Shown here one piece after another: positions 18,954 through 28,089 of a stretch of 64,000 bases of DNA (position 1 is the stretch's first letter; each line of letters begins with the position of its first letter). Origin of the DNA: an uncultured Aquimarina sp. (lineage in GTDB: Bacteria > Bacteroidota > Bacteroidia > Flavobacteriales > Flavobacteriaceae); assembly GCA_947501475.1 (NCBI GenBank), contig CANMWA010000007.1, positions 124,001 to 188,000 on the forward strand, written 5' to 3'. Below the pieces are notes generated by a model, which worked only from the letters and a program-made list of their open reading frames with translations, was not told where the DNA came from and ran no database searches. The translations under genes were made by a program, and so were the position numbers.

Positions 18954-19417
18954 TTTGCAATTTTAAAATCTTTAATCTTTCCTTTATATTTAACTCGAAT
19001 TGAATTTGATTTACCTCTTAACAAGGTAACTTCGGCAATAGTTTGCTTTAATTGTATTAACTGATCTGTACCATTGATGGATACTAGGTAGATCGCATTT
19101 GTGCTTTGACCTCCTGACACTACTCCTTTATATATAATTGAAGGCCATACCAGTTCTGGCTTTTTTACTTTTAATCTAGGTGTGCTAACTTTCTTTTTGG
19201 GTTTATAGAGTGTACCCAAAAAAGGATCTCTTTCTATTGTATTGATCGTAAATTTTTCTCTTTCTTTTGTTTCAACAGGAGTTACAGTAACTTCTTTTGC
19301 ACTGTTAATTACTGGATCTTCATCAGAGAAAGCACCAATCACCTGAAAAATGATCGCTCCCCAGACAAAAGCAACAACTGGTAATAAGACATATAACGCT
19401 TTTTTACCTTTTAGCAT
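18950..19417 (-). CDS. GspC/PilP-like bitopic inner-membrane protein
   Basis: A 155-residue protein with one N-terminal membrane helix (ALYVLLPVVAFVWGAIIFQVI), an acidic then Lys-rich periplasmic linker containing RDPFLGTLYKPKKK, and a small beta domain (SIIYKGVVSGGQSTNAIYLV ... VTLLRGKSNSIRVKYKGK). The RDPF motif followed by a compact beta domain is the pattern of PilP and the GspC HR region, which bind the secretin N-domains. This is inferred from pattern and operon position; no PDZ domain is present. Confidence 0.7.
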   Translation of the reverse strand: MLKGKKALYVLLPVVAFVWGAIIFQVIGAFSDEDPVINSAKEVTVTPVETKEREKFTINTIERDPFLGTLYKPKKKVSTPRLKVKKPELVWPSIIYKGVVSGGQSTNAIYLVSINGTDQLIQLKQTIAEVTLLRGKSNSIRVKYKGKIKDFKIAN

Positions 19418-19423
19418 ATCATT

Positions 19424-20362
19424 TTAGTTTATAGTGAAACGAGACACATCACTAGATTCACTTTTATTACCAGCTTCGTCAAAAGCCGTTATGATCCAAA
19501 AATAAGTAGTCCCCGCATCCAAAGTAATATCAGATGGTGATGTTACAAGATCTTTGGTCGCTAGATCTGTAAGTCCTACATCTTTGTATACATAAATGCT
19601 ATCTACCTCTGCTGTTCCTTCTACTACCTCTCTAGTCCAACTAAATGTAACTGCAGTAGCAGTTTGGGTTGCATTATTAGCAGGTGCAGTAGCTACTGGT
19701 TTATTAGGTACTTTACTATCTATTGTTAATGTTCTGGTTGTATACAACGTACTTTGCGTATTATTTTCTGCCCGTACTTGCCATTTGGTTACCCCTTCTG
19801 GAAAAGTAAATGAGATACTGGTCTCGGCGATAGTTTCTTCTTCGACAACCTCATTACTTGCATTTAATAATTGAACTCGATAAAGCGTTGCATCGGTTAC
19901 TGATTGCCATTCTAAAGTTGTTTCGGCAGTATTGGTAACTTTATTATTTTCTGGAGATGATAACAATACTTCAATAGCTGAAAAATCTTCACTTTCTAAT
20001 ACTGTAAAACTTGCAGTAGCATAAGGTGTAGCGGTACCAGAGTTTTGTGCTCTTACTCGCCACTGATACTCATTTTTTAACAAAGTAGTACTAAAATTAG
20101 TTCCCGTAATTGCTGAATCTAAAACAATTTGAGAAGCATTCTCAAAACTGGGCTGAGCAATCTGTAGACGATACTCGGCAGCTAATTCTACTTCTGCCCA
20201 GCTAAATGTTACCGATGTATTACGCACGGCAGTACTATCTGCAGGTGCTATTAACGTTATGGTTTTATCAGATAGATCTTCTTCAAATAACACTTCTTCA
20301 CAACTAAAAAAAGTGAGAAAAAGCACAAAAAGTGAAGCTGTATATATTGGTAATTTATTCAT
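19424..20362 (-). CDS. Lipoprotein with three fibronectin type III-like domains
   Basis: A 312-residue lipoprotein (lipobox LTFFSC, Cys at about 21). Three similar beta-sandwich domains follow, each opening with a phrase such as ITLIAPADSTAVRNTSVTFSW, VLLSSPENNKVTNTAETTL or PVATAPANNATQTATAVTFSW and containing a Y/W-R-V-RAQN/RAEN strand, the pattern of Fn3-like repeats. It is inside the secretion operon, between another lipoprotein and the GspC/PilP-like gene. It may act as a pilotin-like or periplasmic scaffold subunit, or as a surface adhesin; this cannot be decided here. Confidence 0.75.
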   Translation of the reverse strand: MNKLPIYTASLFVLFLTFFSCEEVLFEEDLSDKTITLIAPADSTAVRNTSVTFSWAEVELAAEYRLQIAQPSFENASQIVLDSAITGTNFSTTLLKNEYQWRVRAQNSGTATPYATASFTVLESEDFSAIEVLLSSPENNKVTNTAETTLEWQSVTDATLYRVQLLNASNEVVEEETIAETSISFTFPEGVTKWQVRAENNTQSTLYTTRTLTIDSKVPNKPVATAPANNATQTATAVTFSWTREVVEGTAEVDSIYVYKDVGLTDLATKDLVTSPSDITLDAGTTYFWIITAFDEAGNKSESSDVSRFTIN

Positions 20363-20364
20363 GA

Positions 20365-21099
20365 CTATAATTTAAAGTAATTCATTTTCTCTAATGCTTT
20401 TTGAGCATCTCGATACGCATTTTTTGGGCAAGAAGATTTTTCATCTATAATACTTGCCAAGGTGATTTGTCTTCTCTCATTTTCGCTCCAACAGAAAAAA
20501 GATAATTTATAAGCAAAAATCGTTACCTCTGCAAAATCTATAGTCTTGTATGGTTTACCGCCTTTAACCAAAGATAACTGATACTGTTTGTATGCTCTAT
20601 TGCTTAAAAACACTGCTTCTGCATCTGTAATTTCCTGTAGTAAAGCTTCTGGCAAAGCCATAGAAACCGAAGTTACCATCGAAGCATTTTTTTGACTCTT
20701 AAGATACGTTATTGTCTGTATATTATGTTCAGATTGTAGCTCATTAGTAGTACCAACACGATCTAATAAATCGAGGATAACAAACTTAGGTTTACGATCT
20801 ACAGAGTCTATATAAGTAACGCCAAGTTTATTTTCTTTAGAGACCTTTAGGTACGTATCAAAAGTTGTAGCATTAAAATCAACAGATTTCACTGCCACTC
20901 TTATCTGCTGTTGATACTCTGGTATTGCAGAAACTTTAAAATCAGAACTAAGCACATCTGTTTTTTGCACTCCAATTACACCCAAAGCGATAGGATTTGT
21001 AGTAGAAGTGTGCATGTTGGCATTATTCACCTTAACACTATAACAACCTACACAACTCAACATCAAAATGATTGCTATACCATATATTTTATAATTCAT
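20365..21099 (-). CDS. Lipoprotein of unknown function in the secretion operon
   Basis: A 244-residue lipoprotein with signal MNYKIYGIAIILMLSCVGC (lipobox SCVGC). The mature protein has no motif I recognise; it is mixed alpha/beta, with FSWSEN-like aromatic residues and a Cys in the C-terminal third (SSCPKNAYRDAQKALEKM). It ends 2 bases before the Fn3 lipoprotein start and follows a 120-bp gap after the GspM-like gene, so a secondary promoter could lie there. A role as accessory or pilotin-like component is inferred only from context. Confidence 0.6.
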   Translation of the reverse strand: MNYKIYGIAIILMLSCVGCYSVKVNNANMHTSTTNPIALGVIGVQKTDVLSSDFKVSAIPEYQQQIRVAVKSVDFNATTFDTYLKVSKENKLGVTYIDSVDRKPKFVILDLLDRVGTTNELQSEHNIQTITYLKSQKNASMVTSVSMALPEALLQEITDAEAVFLSNRAYKQYQLSLVKGGKPYKTIDFAEVTIFAYKLSFFCWSENERRQITLASIIDEKSSCPKNAYRDAQKALEKMNYFKL

Positions 21100-21219
21100 C
21101 TGTTCTTTTTTTATTGTTTTTTAATTGTCAGATGGAATTCGCCATTGAACATTTTCGGTTGGTATCAACTTAATTGTTATGGCTCATTTCATAATATCTT
21201 ATTATTCTATTTTCTATTA

Positions 21220-21738
21220 TTAATTAAGTCGTTGTAACAATAGCCTACATTGTAAATATGAGGCTCCTGTTCTAAAATTTTTCTTTTTTTCAAAATCTAC
21301 CTGAACTATATTTCCAAAACTATATTTCTGTTCCAGCGCATAGACAACACCCAATAGTGCTTTATAATCTCCTTGCAAGGTAAAATCATACGTAGTTGTT
21401 CCTTTTTTTGTTGCCTCATCGGTAAATCTATGAGGTTCTTCAAAAGCAACAACTTTTACTTTTGATGAATCTGATAACGTATTCAATGTTTTTAGAAGAT
21501 TATGTTGTAAAGAGCTACCTTCTACATTGTTTTTGGCCAAAATAATATCTAATTGTTGTTCTTTTTTGGTTAATGCTGCCAATTGCATAGGTGCTGCTTG
21601 GTATTCTTCCTTTTGGCTTTCTAACTTATCCAGCTCACTACTTATGGTAAACGTTTTAGCAAAACCATAGCGATACGCTATAAAAAGCACACACAATAAC
21701 CCTGCTACTAGCACTATATTTTTAGTTCGCTGCTCCAT
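21220..21738 (-). CDS. GspM/PilO-like bitopic protein
   Basis: A 172-residue protein with an N-terminal membrane helix (NIVLVAGLLCVLFIAYRYGF), a coiled-coil segment (SELDKLESQKEEYQ) and a C-terminal ferredoxin-like domain with VKVVAFEEPHRF, TYDFTLQGDYKALLGVVYAL and GNIVQVDFEKKKN. This is the layout of PilO and GspM, which pair with PilN/GspL to form the inner-membrane alignment complex. It overlaps the GspL-like gene by 17 bases. Confidence 0.75.
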   Translation of the reverse strand: MEQRTKNIVLVAGLLCVLFIAYRYGFAKTFTISSELDKLESQKEEYQAAPMQLAALTKKEQQLDIILAKNNVEGSSLQHNLLKTLNTLSDSSKVKVVAFEEPHRFTDEATKKGTTTYDFTLQGDYKALLGVVYALEQKYSFGNIVQVDFEKKKNFRTGASYLQCRLLLQRLN

Positions 21739-22936
21739 CAGATGTAATTCCTATTGTTAATTCAAAATCAGATGTGTTTTTTTTATCCAATCCATATTGT
21801 GTTATGGTCACTGTTTCTACAAATGATAATCTTTCCATAGCTCGCAACCAATTAGTAAACTGCTTTTTATCTGTAGATTTTCCTGTTATAGCAATAACTC
21901 CTGTTTTAAAATCGATCGCTTTACCTTTTCTAATAGGTTTTTCTAGAGGTTGATAGGTATATGTAGTTAGCAAAACCGTATTAGGTAATGCTTGTATCAT
22001 TTGATCAATACTATAAGAACTTTTTGAAAATCCTGTCGTAAGAATACTTTGCACCAATGCCTCTTTGGTATTGACATCGGATTGCTTGCTTTTAATTTGT
22101 TCTTGCTGCGCAGTATATACCTGTAACTCTTCTTGTAACCCTTGCCATTTTTTATATTTTGTATTGAAAACAAAAAAGTTAACTAGCAATGCCAACAAAA
22201 GAAATCCAATACCAAATTGTAAGGTATTTTTAAAAAATCGAGATTCTCTATAGTGTTGATGTAATTCACTATTTCTACTATCAATATTACCTGTGATTGT
22301 TTCTGTACCTAATACCGCATCCAAAACTACAGCAAGAGGCAAAGTATAACTCGAGGTAAAAGTAAGTCCTTCGATATCATAATGCTCTTTTGAAGTAGCG
22401 TTGTGTATACCTATAGTAATGACTTCACCATCTTTATAACTCACCTCGGTATTATGACTATAGCGTTTATCTGCATCAGCAAAAGACGACAGTGCTGCCA
22501 TTTTTAATCCTCCAAGGCAAACACTTGTAATCGTAATTGCAGCTTTTTGATAGGTTTCAATTAATGTTTCTACATGTTGTTTTCTACATACAGCGATAAA
22601 AGATCGATTAGCAGTACGAAGGATTTGATAATAAAAATCATTAAGATTAAGATTAGGAAAGGCTTCAGCCAAAATCTCTGCATCAGCACCTACATTAGTG
22701 ACTTCTTTGGATAATATATATTCATCAGTAATTACAAGATTGGCTTGTGCTGCTGTTTTTATATATTCAGAAATCTCATCGACATGTTCTCCTGTAAAAG
22801 TCTGAATAATATCCAGCTCTCCTTTTTTTTGTGCAAGCGCTATACCATAGATCACAGTTGCATCTTCTTTTTGAGAATGCTCTATGGCCAATAAAGACTT
22901 TGCGAAGGGTTGATATGACAATAACTTCTCTATCAT
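21722..22936 (-). CDS. GspL (PilM-PilN)-like assembly protein
   Basis: A 404-residue protein. Residues 1 to about 225 form a soluble actin-like region of the PilM/GspL type. A single membrane helix (LQFGIGFLLLALLVNFFVF, about 239-257) is followed by a coiled coil (KWQGLQEELQVYTAQQEQI) and a PilN-like ferredoxin domain (ALPNTVLLTTYTY ... GVIAITGKSTDKKQFTNWL). This is the GspL layout, linking the cytoplasmic ATPase to the periplasmic GspM-like partner encoded next. Its ATG shares a base with the secretin stop (TAATG). Confidence 0.78.
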   Translation of the reverse strand: MIEKLLSYQPFAKSLLAIEHSQKEDATVIYGIALAQKKGELDIIQTFTGEHVDEISEYIKTAAQANLVITDEYILSKEVTNVGADAEILAEAFPNLNLNDFYYQILRTANRSFIAVCRKQHVETLIETYQKAAITITSVCLGGLKMAALSSFADADKRYSHNTEVSYKDGEVITIGIHNATSKEHYDIEGLTFTSSYTLPLAVVLDAVLGTETITGNIDSRNSELHQHYRESRFFKNTLQFGIGFLLLALLVNFFVFNTKYKKWQGLQEELQVYTAQQEQIKSKQSDVNTKEALVQSILTTGFSKSSYSIDQMIQALPNTVLLTTYTYQPLEKPIRKGKAIDFKTGVIAITGKSTDKKQFTNWLRAMERLSFVETVTITQYGLDKKNTSDFELTIGITSDGAAN

Positions 22937-25185
22937 TAGTAGAATACAGTAGGTTTTATAATCACATTTAGTTTTTTCTTAGAATCCTCTCTAACTCTTT
23001 TACTAAACAACCATTTTATAATCGGAATACGTGCTAAAAATGGTACTCCTGATCCAGAATCATTTTTTACTTTTTGCTCAATTCCTCCTAAAATAGCAAC
23101 ATCATTAGCGCGCATTCGCATAATAGAAGAGAATCGACGGCTATTAATATCTGGCGGAGCATTTTCTGCAATACGCTCACCACTAAAATTGGATTGGATT
23201 ACTTGTATATCTAAAGTAATCTGGCCATCTCCAGATACAAAAGGTTTAAATTCTAATGCCAACTCGGCATCGATAGGTAAGTAATTTACGATCTCTGATG
23301 TTTGTGGGTTCTGAGATCCAAAAATATTTTGACTAGTTACGGTGTAATATGTGGTTTGCCCACTCGATAAATATGCTTTATGTCCATTAAGAGTACTCAA
23401 CTTTGGAGTCGATAATATTTTTACATTACCATTGGTTTCCATCGCTTTGATATCCATATAAAAATTAGGAACTACATTCCCCAGATTTAAAGACCCAAAA
23501 CCATCAAATCCTCCAATCACTCGGTTAATAGTTTGCGATCCAAGAGTAATATTAGCATTAGGAAAAACACTTCCTTGATCAGTAACAGGTTCTTTACCAA
23601 TACCAAACTCTACCCCTGTCTCTATGGTTGCTGTACGATTTACCTCAAGAATCATTACTTCAATTAATATTAAGGGAACGGGTTTATCGATATAGGTAAT
23701 GAATTTTTTAAATTTTTCTACACGTGTACCGGGACCACTAACGACAAAGCTATTGAGTTCGGTATCAATTTTTATATCTAGTCCATCTACTATGGTTGCC
23801 GGAAAAATATCTGAAATAGAACCTTGTTGTCCACTATTAGAAGATGATGATGAGGCGCTTGTGTTTCTAAACGAAGACCCTCTCTGATTTCTGTTATTTA
23901 ATCCATTTTGATTCAGTCCTTGATTTAATCCTTGGTTTAATCCTTGATTGGCTCCTCCAAAGAAATTTGTGCCTCCAGTCGTAAAATTAGAATTTCCTCC
24001 ACCAAAACTATTTCCATAAGAAGTAGATGGATTGGCATCACCAAGCATTGCAATAGAGCGATGCATCATTTGTACAAGTTCTACCTTTTTTAATGCTAAC
24101 TGATCTTCGGTTCCAAAATAGTAAACATCACCTTCTTTTTTAAATGTAAATGTACCTGAAGAACCAGATCCATTAGTGTTTTGTGAGTTTTGCTGCCCAT
24201 TAAAATTATTAGAATCTCCCTGATTAGAAACAGAACTTCTGTTGGGAGCGCTACGGTTACTCTCAAAAATCTTAACCAGTAATGCATCATAAGAAATAGA
24301 TTCGGTTTTTACCGTCACTGTTCCAGCATTTTCTAGCGGAGAAGCTGTAAAAATATCAAGCTTTAGATCCTCTGATAGGGTATAAATCACATCGGCAATG
24401 GGTGTGTTTTTTAAATCTACCGATACAACTCTGGCTACTGTATCCAAAACTTTATAAGTAAAATTTGAACGTCTTGCACGGTAGTTTCCTGATCCATCTG
24501 CATTTCCTGATTGCGGAAAAGCATCAAACTCATAAAATCCATCTCGTGTTTTCTGAAACTCCATATTATTAGCTTCAGCCAATTTTTTCATCGCAATATC
24601 AAAAGGAACATTACTAATGTACATGCTTACACTTTTAGTATTGAGTTGTGGTGTAAATAATAAATTCTTACCAGAAATTTCGGTGATTTTTCTAAACACC
24701 TTGGGTAATGGATCATTATTAAAATCTGCAGATAGTGTCGTTTTTAAAACATCATAATCAATTACTATTTCTTTTTCTACTGGTGCTGCTACAGGTGGTG
24801 TAAATGATTTTACAGAAAGTATATTTCCTGTAAATCCAATATCTAATTGGTATTCTTTTACCAAGAACACTAATAGATCTTGTACGGTTACATCATTAAA
24901 TCCATTAACAATGGTGATGTTATTAAGCTCATCGGCAAGGTTAATATTAATTTTGTGTACCTGTGATACCGCTCTTAAAAAATTGAGTAATGAGGTATTA
25001 GAGATATTCACATTCACTTTTTCGGTAAGTCCGGGAATATCTACATTAAGTAATTGTAATTTGTTTTCGATATTAGCAATACGAGTATTGTCCTGAGCCT
25101 GGTTCTGGAAATTTTCCTGAGCCATGCCCTGTATCCCTAGAGCTAGTGCAATACCAATGATAAGTATCTTTTGTTTTATTTTCAT
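22936..25185 (-). CDS. gspD: Secretin of the type II secretion / type IV pilus family
   Basis: A 749-residue secretin with a signal peptide (cleavage near GMAQE). The N-terminal half has STN/N0- and N1-type domains (INLADELNNITIVNGFNDV and a related second copy). A low-complexity Gly/Asn/Gln linker at about 395-440 contains four GLNQ units. The C-terminal secretin core contains PLILIEVMILEVNRT, VKILSTPKLSTLNGHKA and VPFLARIPIIKWLF, and ends in a basic strand region. It would form the outer-membrane gate. The ATPase gene lies 18 bp upstream and the GspL-like gene overlaps its stop. Confidence 0.95.
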   Translation of the reverse strand: MKIKQKILIIGIALALGIQGMAQENFQNQAQDNTRIANIENKLQLLNVDIPGLTEKVNVNISNTSLLNFLRAVSQVHKININLADELNNITIVNGFNDVTVQDLLVFLVKEYQLDIGFTGNILSVKSFTPPVAAPVEKEIVIDYDVLKTTLSADFNNDPLPKVFRKITEISGKNLLFTPQLNTKSVSMYISNVPFDIAMKKLAEANNMEFQKTRDGFYEFDAFPQSGNADGSGNYRARRSNFTYKVLDTVARVVSVDLKNTPIADVIYTLSEDLKLDIFTASPLENAGTVTVKTESISYDALLVKIFESNRSAPNRSSVSNQGDSNNFNGQQNSQNTNGSGSSGTFTFKKEGDVYYFGTEDQLALKKVELVQMMHRSIAMLGDANPSTSYGNSFGGGNSNFTTGGTNFFGGANQGLNQGLNQGLNQNGLNNRNQRGSSFRNTSASSSSSNSGQQGSISDIFPATIVDGLDIKIDTELNSFVVSGPGTRVEKFKKFITYIDKPVPLILIEVMILEVNRTATIETGVEFGIGKEPVTDQGSVFPNANITLGSQTINRVIGGFDGFGSLNLGNVVPNFYMDIKAMETNGNVKILSTPKLSTLNGHKAYLSSGQTTYYTVTSQNIFGSQNPQTSEIVNYLPIDAELALEFKPFVSGDGQITLDIQVIQSNFSGERIAENAPPDINSRRFSSIMRMRANDVAILGGIEQKVKNDSGSGVPFLARIPIIKWLFSKRVREDSKKKLNVIIKPTVFY

Positions 25186-25203
25186 CAGTGTTTTCTTGTT
25201 ATT

Positions 25204-26622
25204 TTAATTATCAGCTAACAATGAATATACTTCGTCTACCGACGTTTCCCCTTCTATAACCATTCGTATGGCGTTATGCTGTAATGTTTTTATTTTTCTT
25301 TGTTCTATATAATCATCTATCTGCAACTCATTGTGCCGTATGGAAGTCTCGAGTTCTTTGGTAACCGGCAATATCTCATAAATTGCTTTACGCCCCAGAT
25401 ACCCTGTATGATAACATCGATCACATCCAACAGCTACATAATGCTGTTGTAGTTCTTCTGGAATTTCAAAATCTTGCGGAAAATCTTTGGCTTCTGTTTG
25501 TTTTTGAGTTTTACAATTCGGGCATAGTTTACGCACTAAGCGCTGTGCAATACTCATGGCAATGGTGTTGGCCAATAAAAATGCTGGCACTTTCATATCG
25601 ATCAATCTAGATATTGTTGCCCAGGCCGAGTTGGTATGTATTGTTGATAATACCAGGTGCCCTGTAAGTGCTGCTTTGATTGCCATACCTGCGGTACGAT
25701 CATCCCGAATCTCACCGACCATAATAATATCTGGATCTTGTCGTAAAAATGCTCGTAATGCTGCCGGAAAATCAAACTCGATATCCTCTCTAAGTTGCAC
25801 CTGATTAATCCCTTGCAGGGTATATTCGATAGGGTCTTCTATGGTAAGGATATTAGATATTTCTTTATTCAGTTCTTTTAAGGTAGCGTATAGTGTGGTA
25901 GTTTTACCAGACCCTGTAGGTCCAGATATCAGGATAATTCCTTGCGGTTTTTTTACGGCTTCGCGATAGCTTTCTAATTCTACATCGGTAAATCCAAGAT
26001 CCTCTAGAGAGACTTCTTGGGTATTGCGATTAAGCAACCTCAATACTATTTTTTCTCCGTATAAAGTAGGCATGGTCGATACCCGTATATCAAACTCATC
26101 TGTTCCTTCTTTAAAGGTAATACGACCATCTTGTGCCAATCGTTTTTGCGAAATATCTAATCCCGATTGTATTTTGATCTGATTTACCAATTGTGGGTAC
26201 TCGGTATTGGTAATCGTATATTGTTCTTTTAATTTACCATCTAACCTAAACCGTACTCTACAAAACTTTTCATAGGGTTCCATATGGATATCACTACTTC
26301 CAAAATCTTTGGCTGTAGCAATCAGTTTTTGTAAAAAACGATCTTCGTATTCTAGTTTTTCGCTAGATGATGTTGTCGTTTTTCTATAGTTAAAGGTGAG
26401 GTATGATTGTATATTTTCGGTTGTTTCTGTAATTATTTTAACATCACAACCCAAAATTATAGTCAGCTCTTTTTGTAACGTATTAGGATCGACTGCATCA
26501 GTTTTGAGATGCAATACATCGTCTTCTTTGGCAATAGGTACCACTCTATAATGAAATGCCTGATTAGAAGTAATCAGCTGTTTAAGATGTACTGGTATTT
26601 CGTATGTACTTATACTACTCAT
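25204..26622 (-). CDS. gspE: GspE/PilB-type secretion ATPase
   Basis: A 472-residue assembly ATPase. After a shortened N-terminal region the core shows SSDIHMEPYEKFCRVRFRLDG, Walker A GPTGSGKT (234-241), the Asp box IEDPIEY (261-267), Walker B DIIMVGEIRD (298-307) and the His box GHLVLSTIHTN. A zinc-binding pair CPNC (367-370) and CDRC (400-403) is intact, as in GspE and PilB rather than PilT. It powers pseudopilus assembly on the cytoplasmic face. The start overlaps the peptidase stop by 4 bases. Confidence 0.96.
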   Translation of the reverse strand: MSSISTYEIPVHLKQLITSNQAFHYRVVPIAKEDDVLHLKTDAVDPNTLQKELTIILGCDVKIITETTENIQSYLTFNYRKTTTSSSEKLEYEDRFLQKLIATAKDFGSSDIHMEPYEKFCRVRFRLDGKLKEQYTITNTEYPQLVNQIKIQSGLDISQKRLAQDGRITFKEGTDEFDIRVSTMPTLYGEKIVLRLLNRNTQEVSLEDLGFTDVELESYREAVKKPQGIILISGPTGSGKTTTLYATLKELNKEISNILTIEDPIEYTLQGINQVQLREDIEFDFPAALRAFLRQDPDIIMVGEIRDDRTAGMAIKAALTGHLVLSTIHTNSAWATISRLIDMKVPAFLLANTIAMSIAQRLVRKLCPNCKTQKQTEAKDFPQDFEIPEELQQHYVAVGCDRCYHTGYLGRKAIYEILPVTKELETSIRHNELQIDDYIEQRKIKTLQHNAIRMVIEGETSVDEVYSLLADN

Positions 26623-27101
26623 ATCGTATACAGAGTTACTATATTAGTCATCCAATTTGCTATAAAAATTATTCCTAAAAACAGTGCCATAAACCCTGCT
26701 AAAGGTACAGTTGTATGCGTTGTTTTATTTTTGAGTAGTATCCATGCCAATATCGAGAATAGTAGCGAAAATACAAACAGTATTGTAAAGGTCACGGTCG
26801 GAAATCCAATAGCCACAGCCAGAAAAAACAATAGATCCCCTAACCCAAATACTTCGGTAAAGAATGATCGTTTTAACCTATAGGTTGCATACAGATACAA
26901 AACCATCATAATACACCCAACAACACTTATATTTATCCCTACAGCATATAAAAAATGGATCGGCATTACACTTTGATAGTGCATAAGGCCAAGCAAACCG
27001 ATCAGTAGCAGTAATACAAATGCATATACCTGTCGGTCTTTAATATCCTGAAAGGTAATTACTCCCAAGGCGCATACAATACCTATTTTTACCAGAAGCA
27101 T
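26619..27101 (-). CDS. Prepilin peptidase (GxGD aspartic protease, CpaA/TadV-like)
   Basis: I start this at 27101, where ATG shares a base with the TAA of the pseudopilin gene (TAATG), giving about 160 residues; a longer in-frame start would overlap that gene by 49 bases. The protein has several membrane helices and the two aspartates of the prepilin peptidase family: one in FQDIKDRQVY near the start and one in FGLGDLLFF (GxGD motif). The N-methylation domain of PilD/GspO is absent, as in CpaA/TadV peptidases. It presumably cleaves the four K-x-K-A pseudopilin signals of this operon. Confidence 0.85.
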   Translation of the reverse strand: MLLVKIGIVCALGVITFQDIKDRQVYAFVLLLLIGLLGLMHYQSVMPIHFLYAVGINISVVGCIMMVLYLYATYRLKRSFFTEVFGLGDLLFFLAVAIGFPTVTFTILFVFSLLFSILAWILLKNKTTHTTVPLAGFMALFLGIIFIANWMTNIVTLYTI

Positions 27102-27511
27102 TAGTCTTTTATGATTTGTTTTGGGCTTCCGCTTTCGTCGATTTCCCATACATTAAACACTCCGTCACCATCAAAATCAACTACTGCAGTAGCTCTAGCT
27201 TTAAAATTAGAAACCGTGGCTTCTAAAACCTCATATGCATAATTGGCTGTACCTCCATTTTTTACCGTTTTAGGAGCCTCATAATTTAGCTCTGTAAAAT
27301 CCAACGAGTATTTAGAATTAAGATAGCGGTACTGTGTTTGCATATTACTTATGGTTTTAAGTTGTATTTTGGCTTCTTGCGCTTTGGTTTGTGCTATCAA
27401 CGGCAAAAAGTTAGGCAAAGCTATCAATAGTAAAATCCCGATAATTGCCAATACCAAGAGCATTTCTTGCAGGTTAAAGGCTTTTACTTTTGTAGGTTTT
27501 ATTTTTTTCAT
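27101..27511 (-). CDS. gspG: Major pseudopilin, GspG-like
   Basis: A 136-residue pseudopilin, the first gene of the operon. Signal KKIKPTKVKA is followed by FNLQEMLLVLAIIGILLLIA, with Glu at +5 and Ala at -1. The globular part resembles GspG: helix AQEAKIQLKTISNMQTQYRYL, then FTELNYEAPK, and a C-terminal loop DFDGDGVFNVWEIDESGSPK whose Asp-rich turn recalls the calcium site of major pseudopilins. First position and GspG-like form suggest that it builds the pseudopilus shaft. Confidence 0.85.
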   Translation of the reverse strand: MKKIKPTKVKAFNLQEMLLVLAIIGILLLIALPNFLPLIAQTKAQEAKIQLKTISNMQTQYRYLNSKYSLDFTELNYEAPKTVKNGGTANYAYEVLEATVSNFKARATAVVDFDGDGVFNVWEIDESGSPKQIIKD

Positions 27512-27867
27512 TTGTCCTTTTTACTTTATTTTTAATTCTCATACTTCGACTTGATCATATACAGAAATAACATCACTATTCATCATCTCTGTTTATATCA
27601 ACATTATTATGATCGTATGTCATAAGTATTCCATCTTCAAAATGGTGGTAAAAATAAGATTTTTAAAAGAATATAAGGTGCCACATGCTTTAATATCTAT
27701 GTATACATCAGTTCCTTCTATTTCTTTTATAGTACTTCTACCTCTATAATTCATTATTTCCGTTTTATAACAAAAATTACCTCTATTATTTACTTTATAG
27801 TACTTTATGTATCTACATCATAAAATGTTATTCTAAATGTGATACGAATTATTAAAACATTTTTCAA

Positions 27868-27920
27868 AGTACAATAGTACAACATAGAAGTTTCATTTTC
27901 TGATACTGGTGAAAAAAAAT
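27868..27920. repeat. Conserved non-coding block, copy 1
   Basis: TTTCATTTTCTGATACTGGT (27891-27910) is exactly repeated at 59960-59979. The similarity extends on both sides (about 50 bp, from GTACAA to the following A8T). No open frame uses it. It may be a protein-binding or promoter element, or part of a mobile repeat. Confidence 0.6.
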
Positions 27921-27958
27921 TCATTTTTTTAAATCAAAACCCCATACTATCAACCAAG

Positions 27959-28089
27959 TTCTCCCATACCGTAGTATGGGAGAAGTCTGGAATTAGAAAA
28001 TACTTCAGCTAGGCCGAAATGTAGAAGAGGTATAACTACCTCCTCTATACTCGATTTTCATTCATCCTACCCCTAGGAAAGAAAATCGA
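27959..28089 (+). ncRNA. Predicted structured non-coding element, copy 1
   Basis: Three consecutive hairpins: an 11-bp perfect stem TTCTCCCATAC/GTATGGGAGAA (27959-27984); GAGGTA/TACCTC (27027 offset: 28027-28032 with 28037-28042); and TCGATTTTC/GAAAATCGA (28051-28059 with 28081-28089) enclosing TCCTACCCCTAGGA. GCCGAAAT lies before hairpin 2. The same series, in the same order and orientation but with different stem bases, is at 59713-59847. The orientation is a guess; it may be transcribed from either strand. Confidence 0.55.

Noticed and set aside
23890..23950. Tandem repeat in the secretin gene as a possible CRISPR or regulatory repeat
   Set aside because: It is in frame and encodes the GLNQ linker repeats of the secretin.
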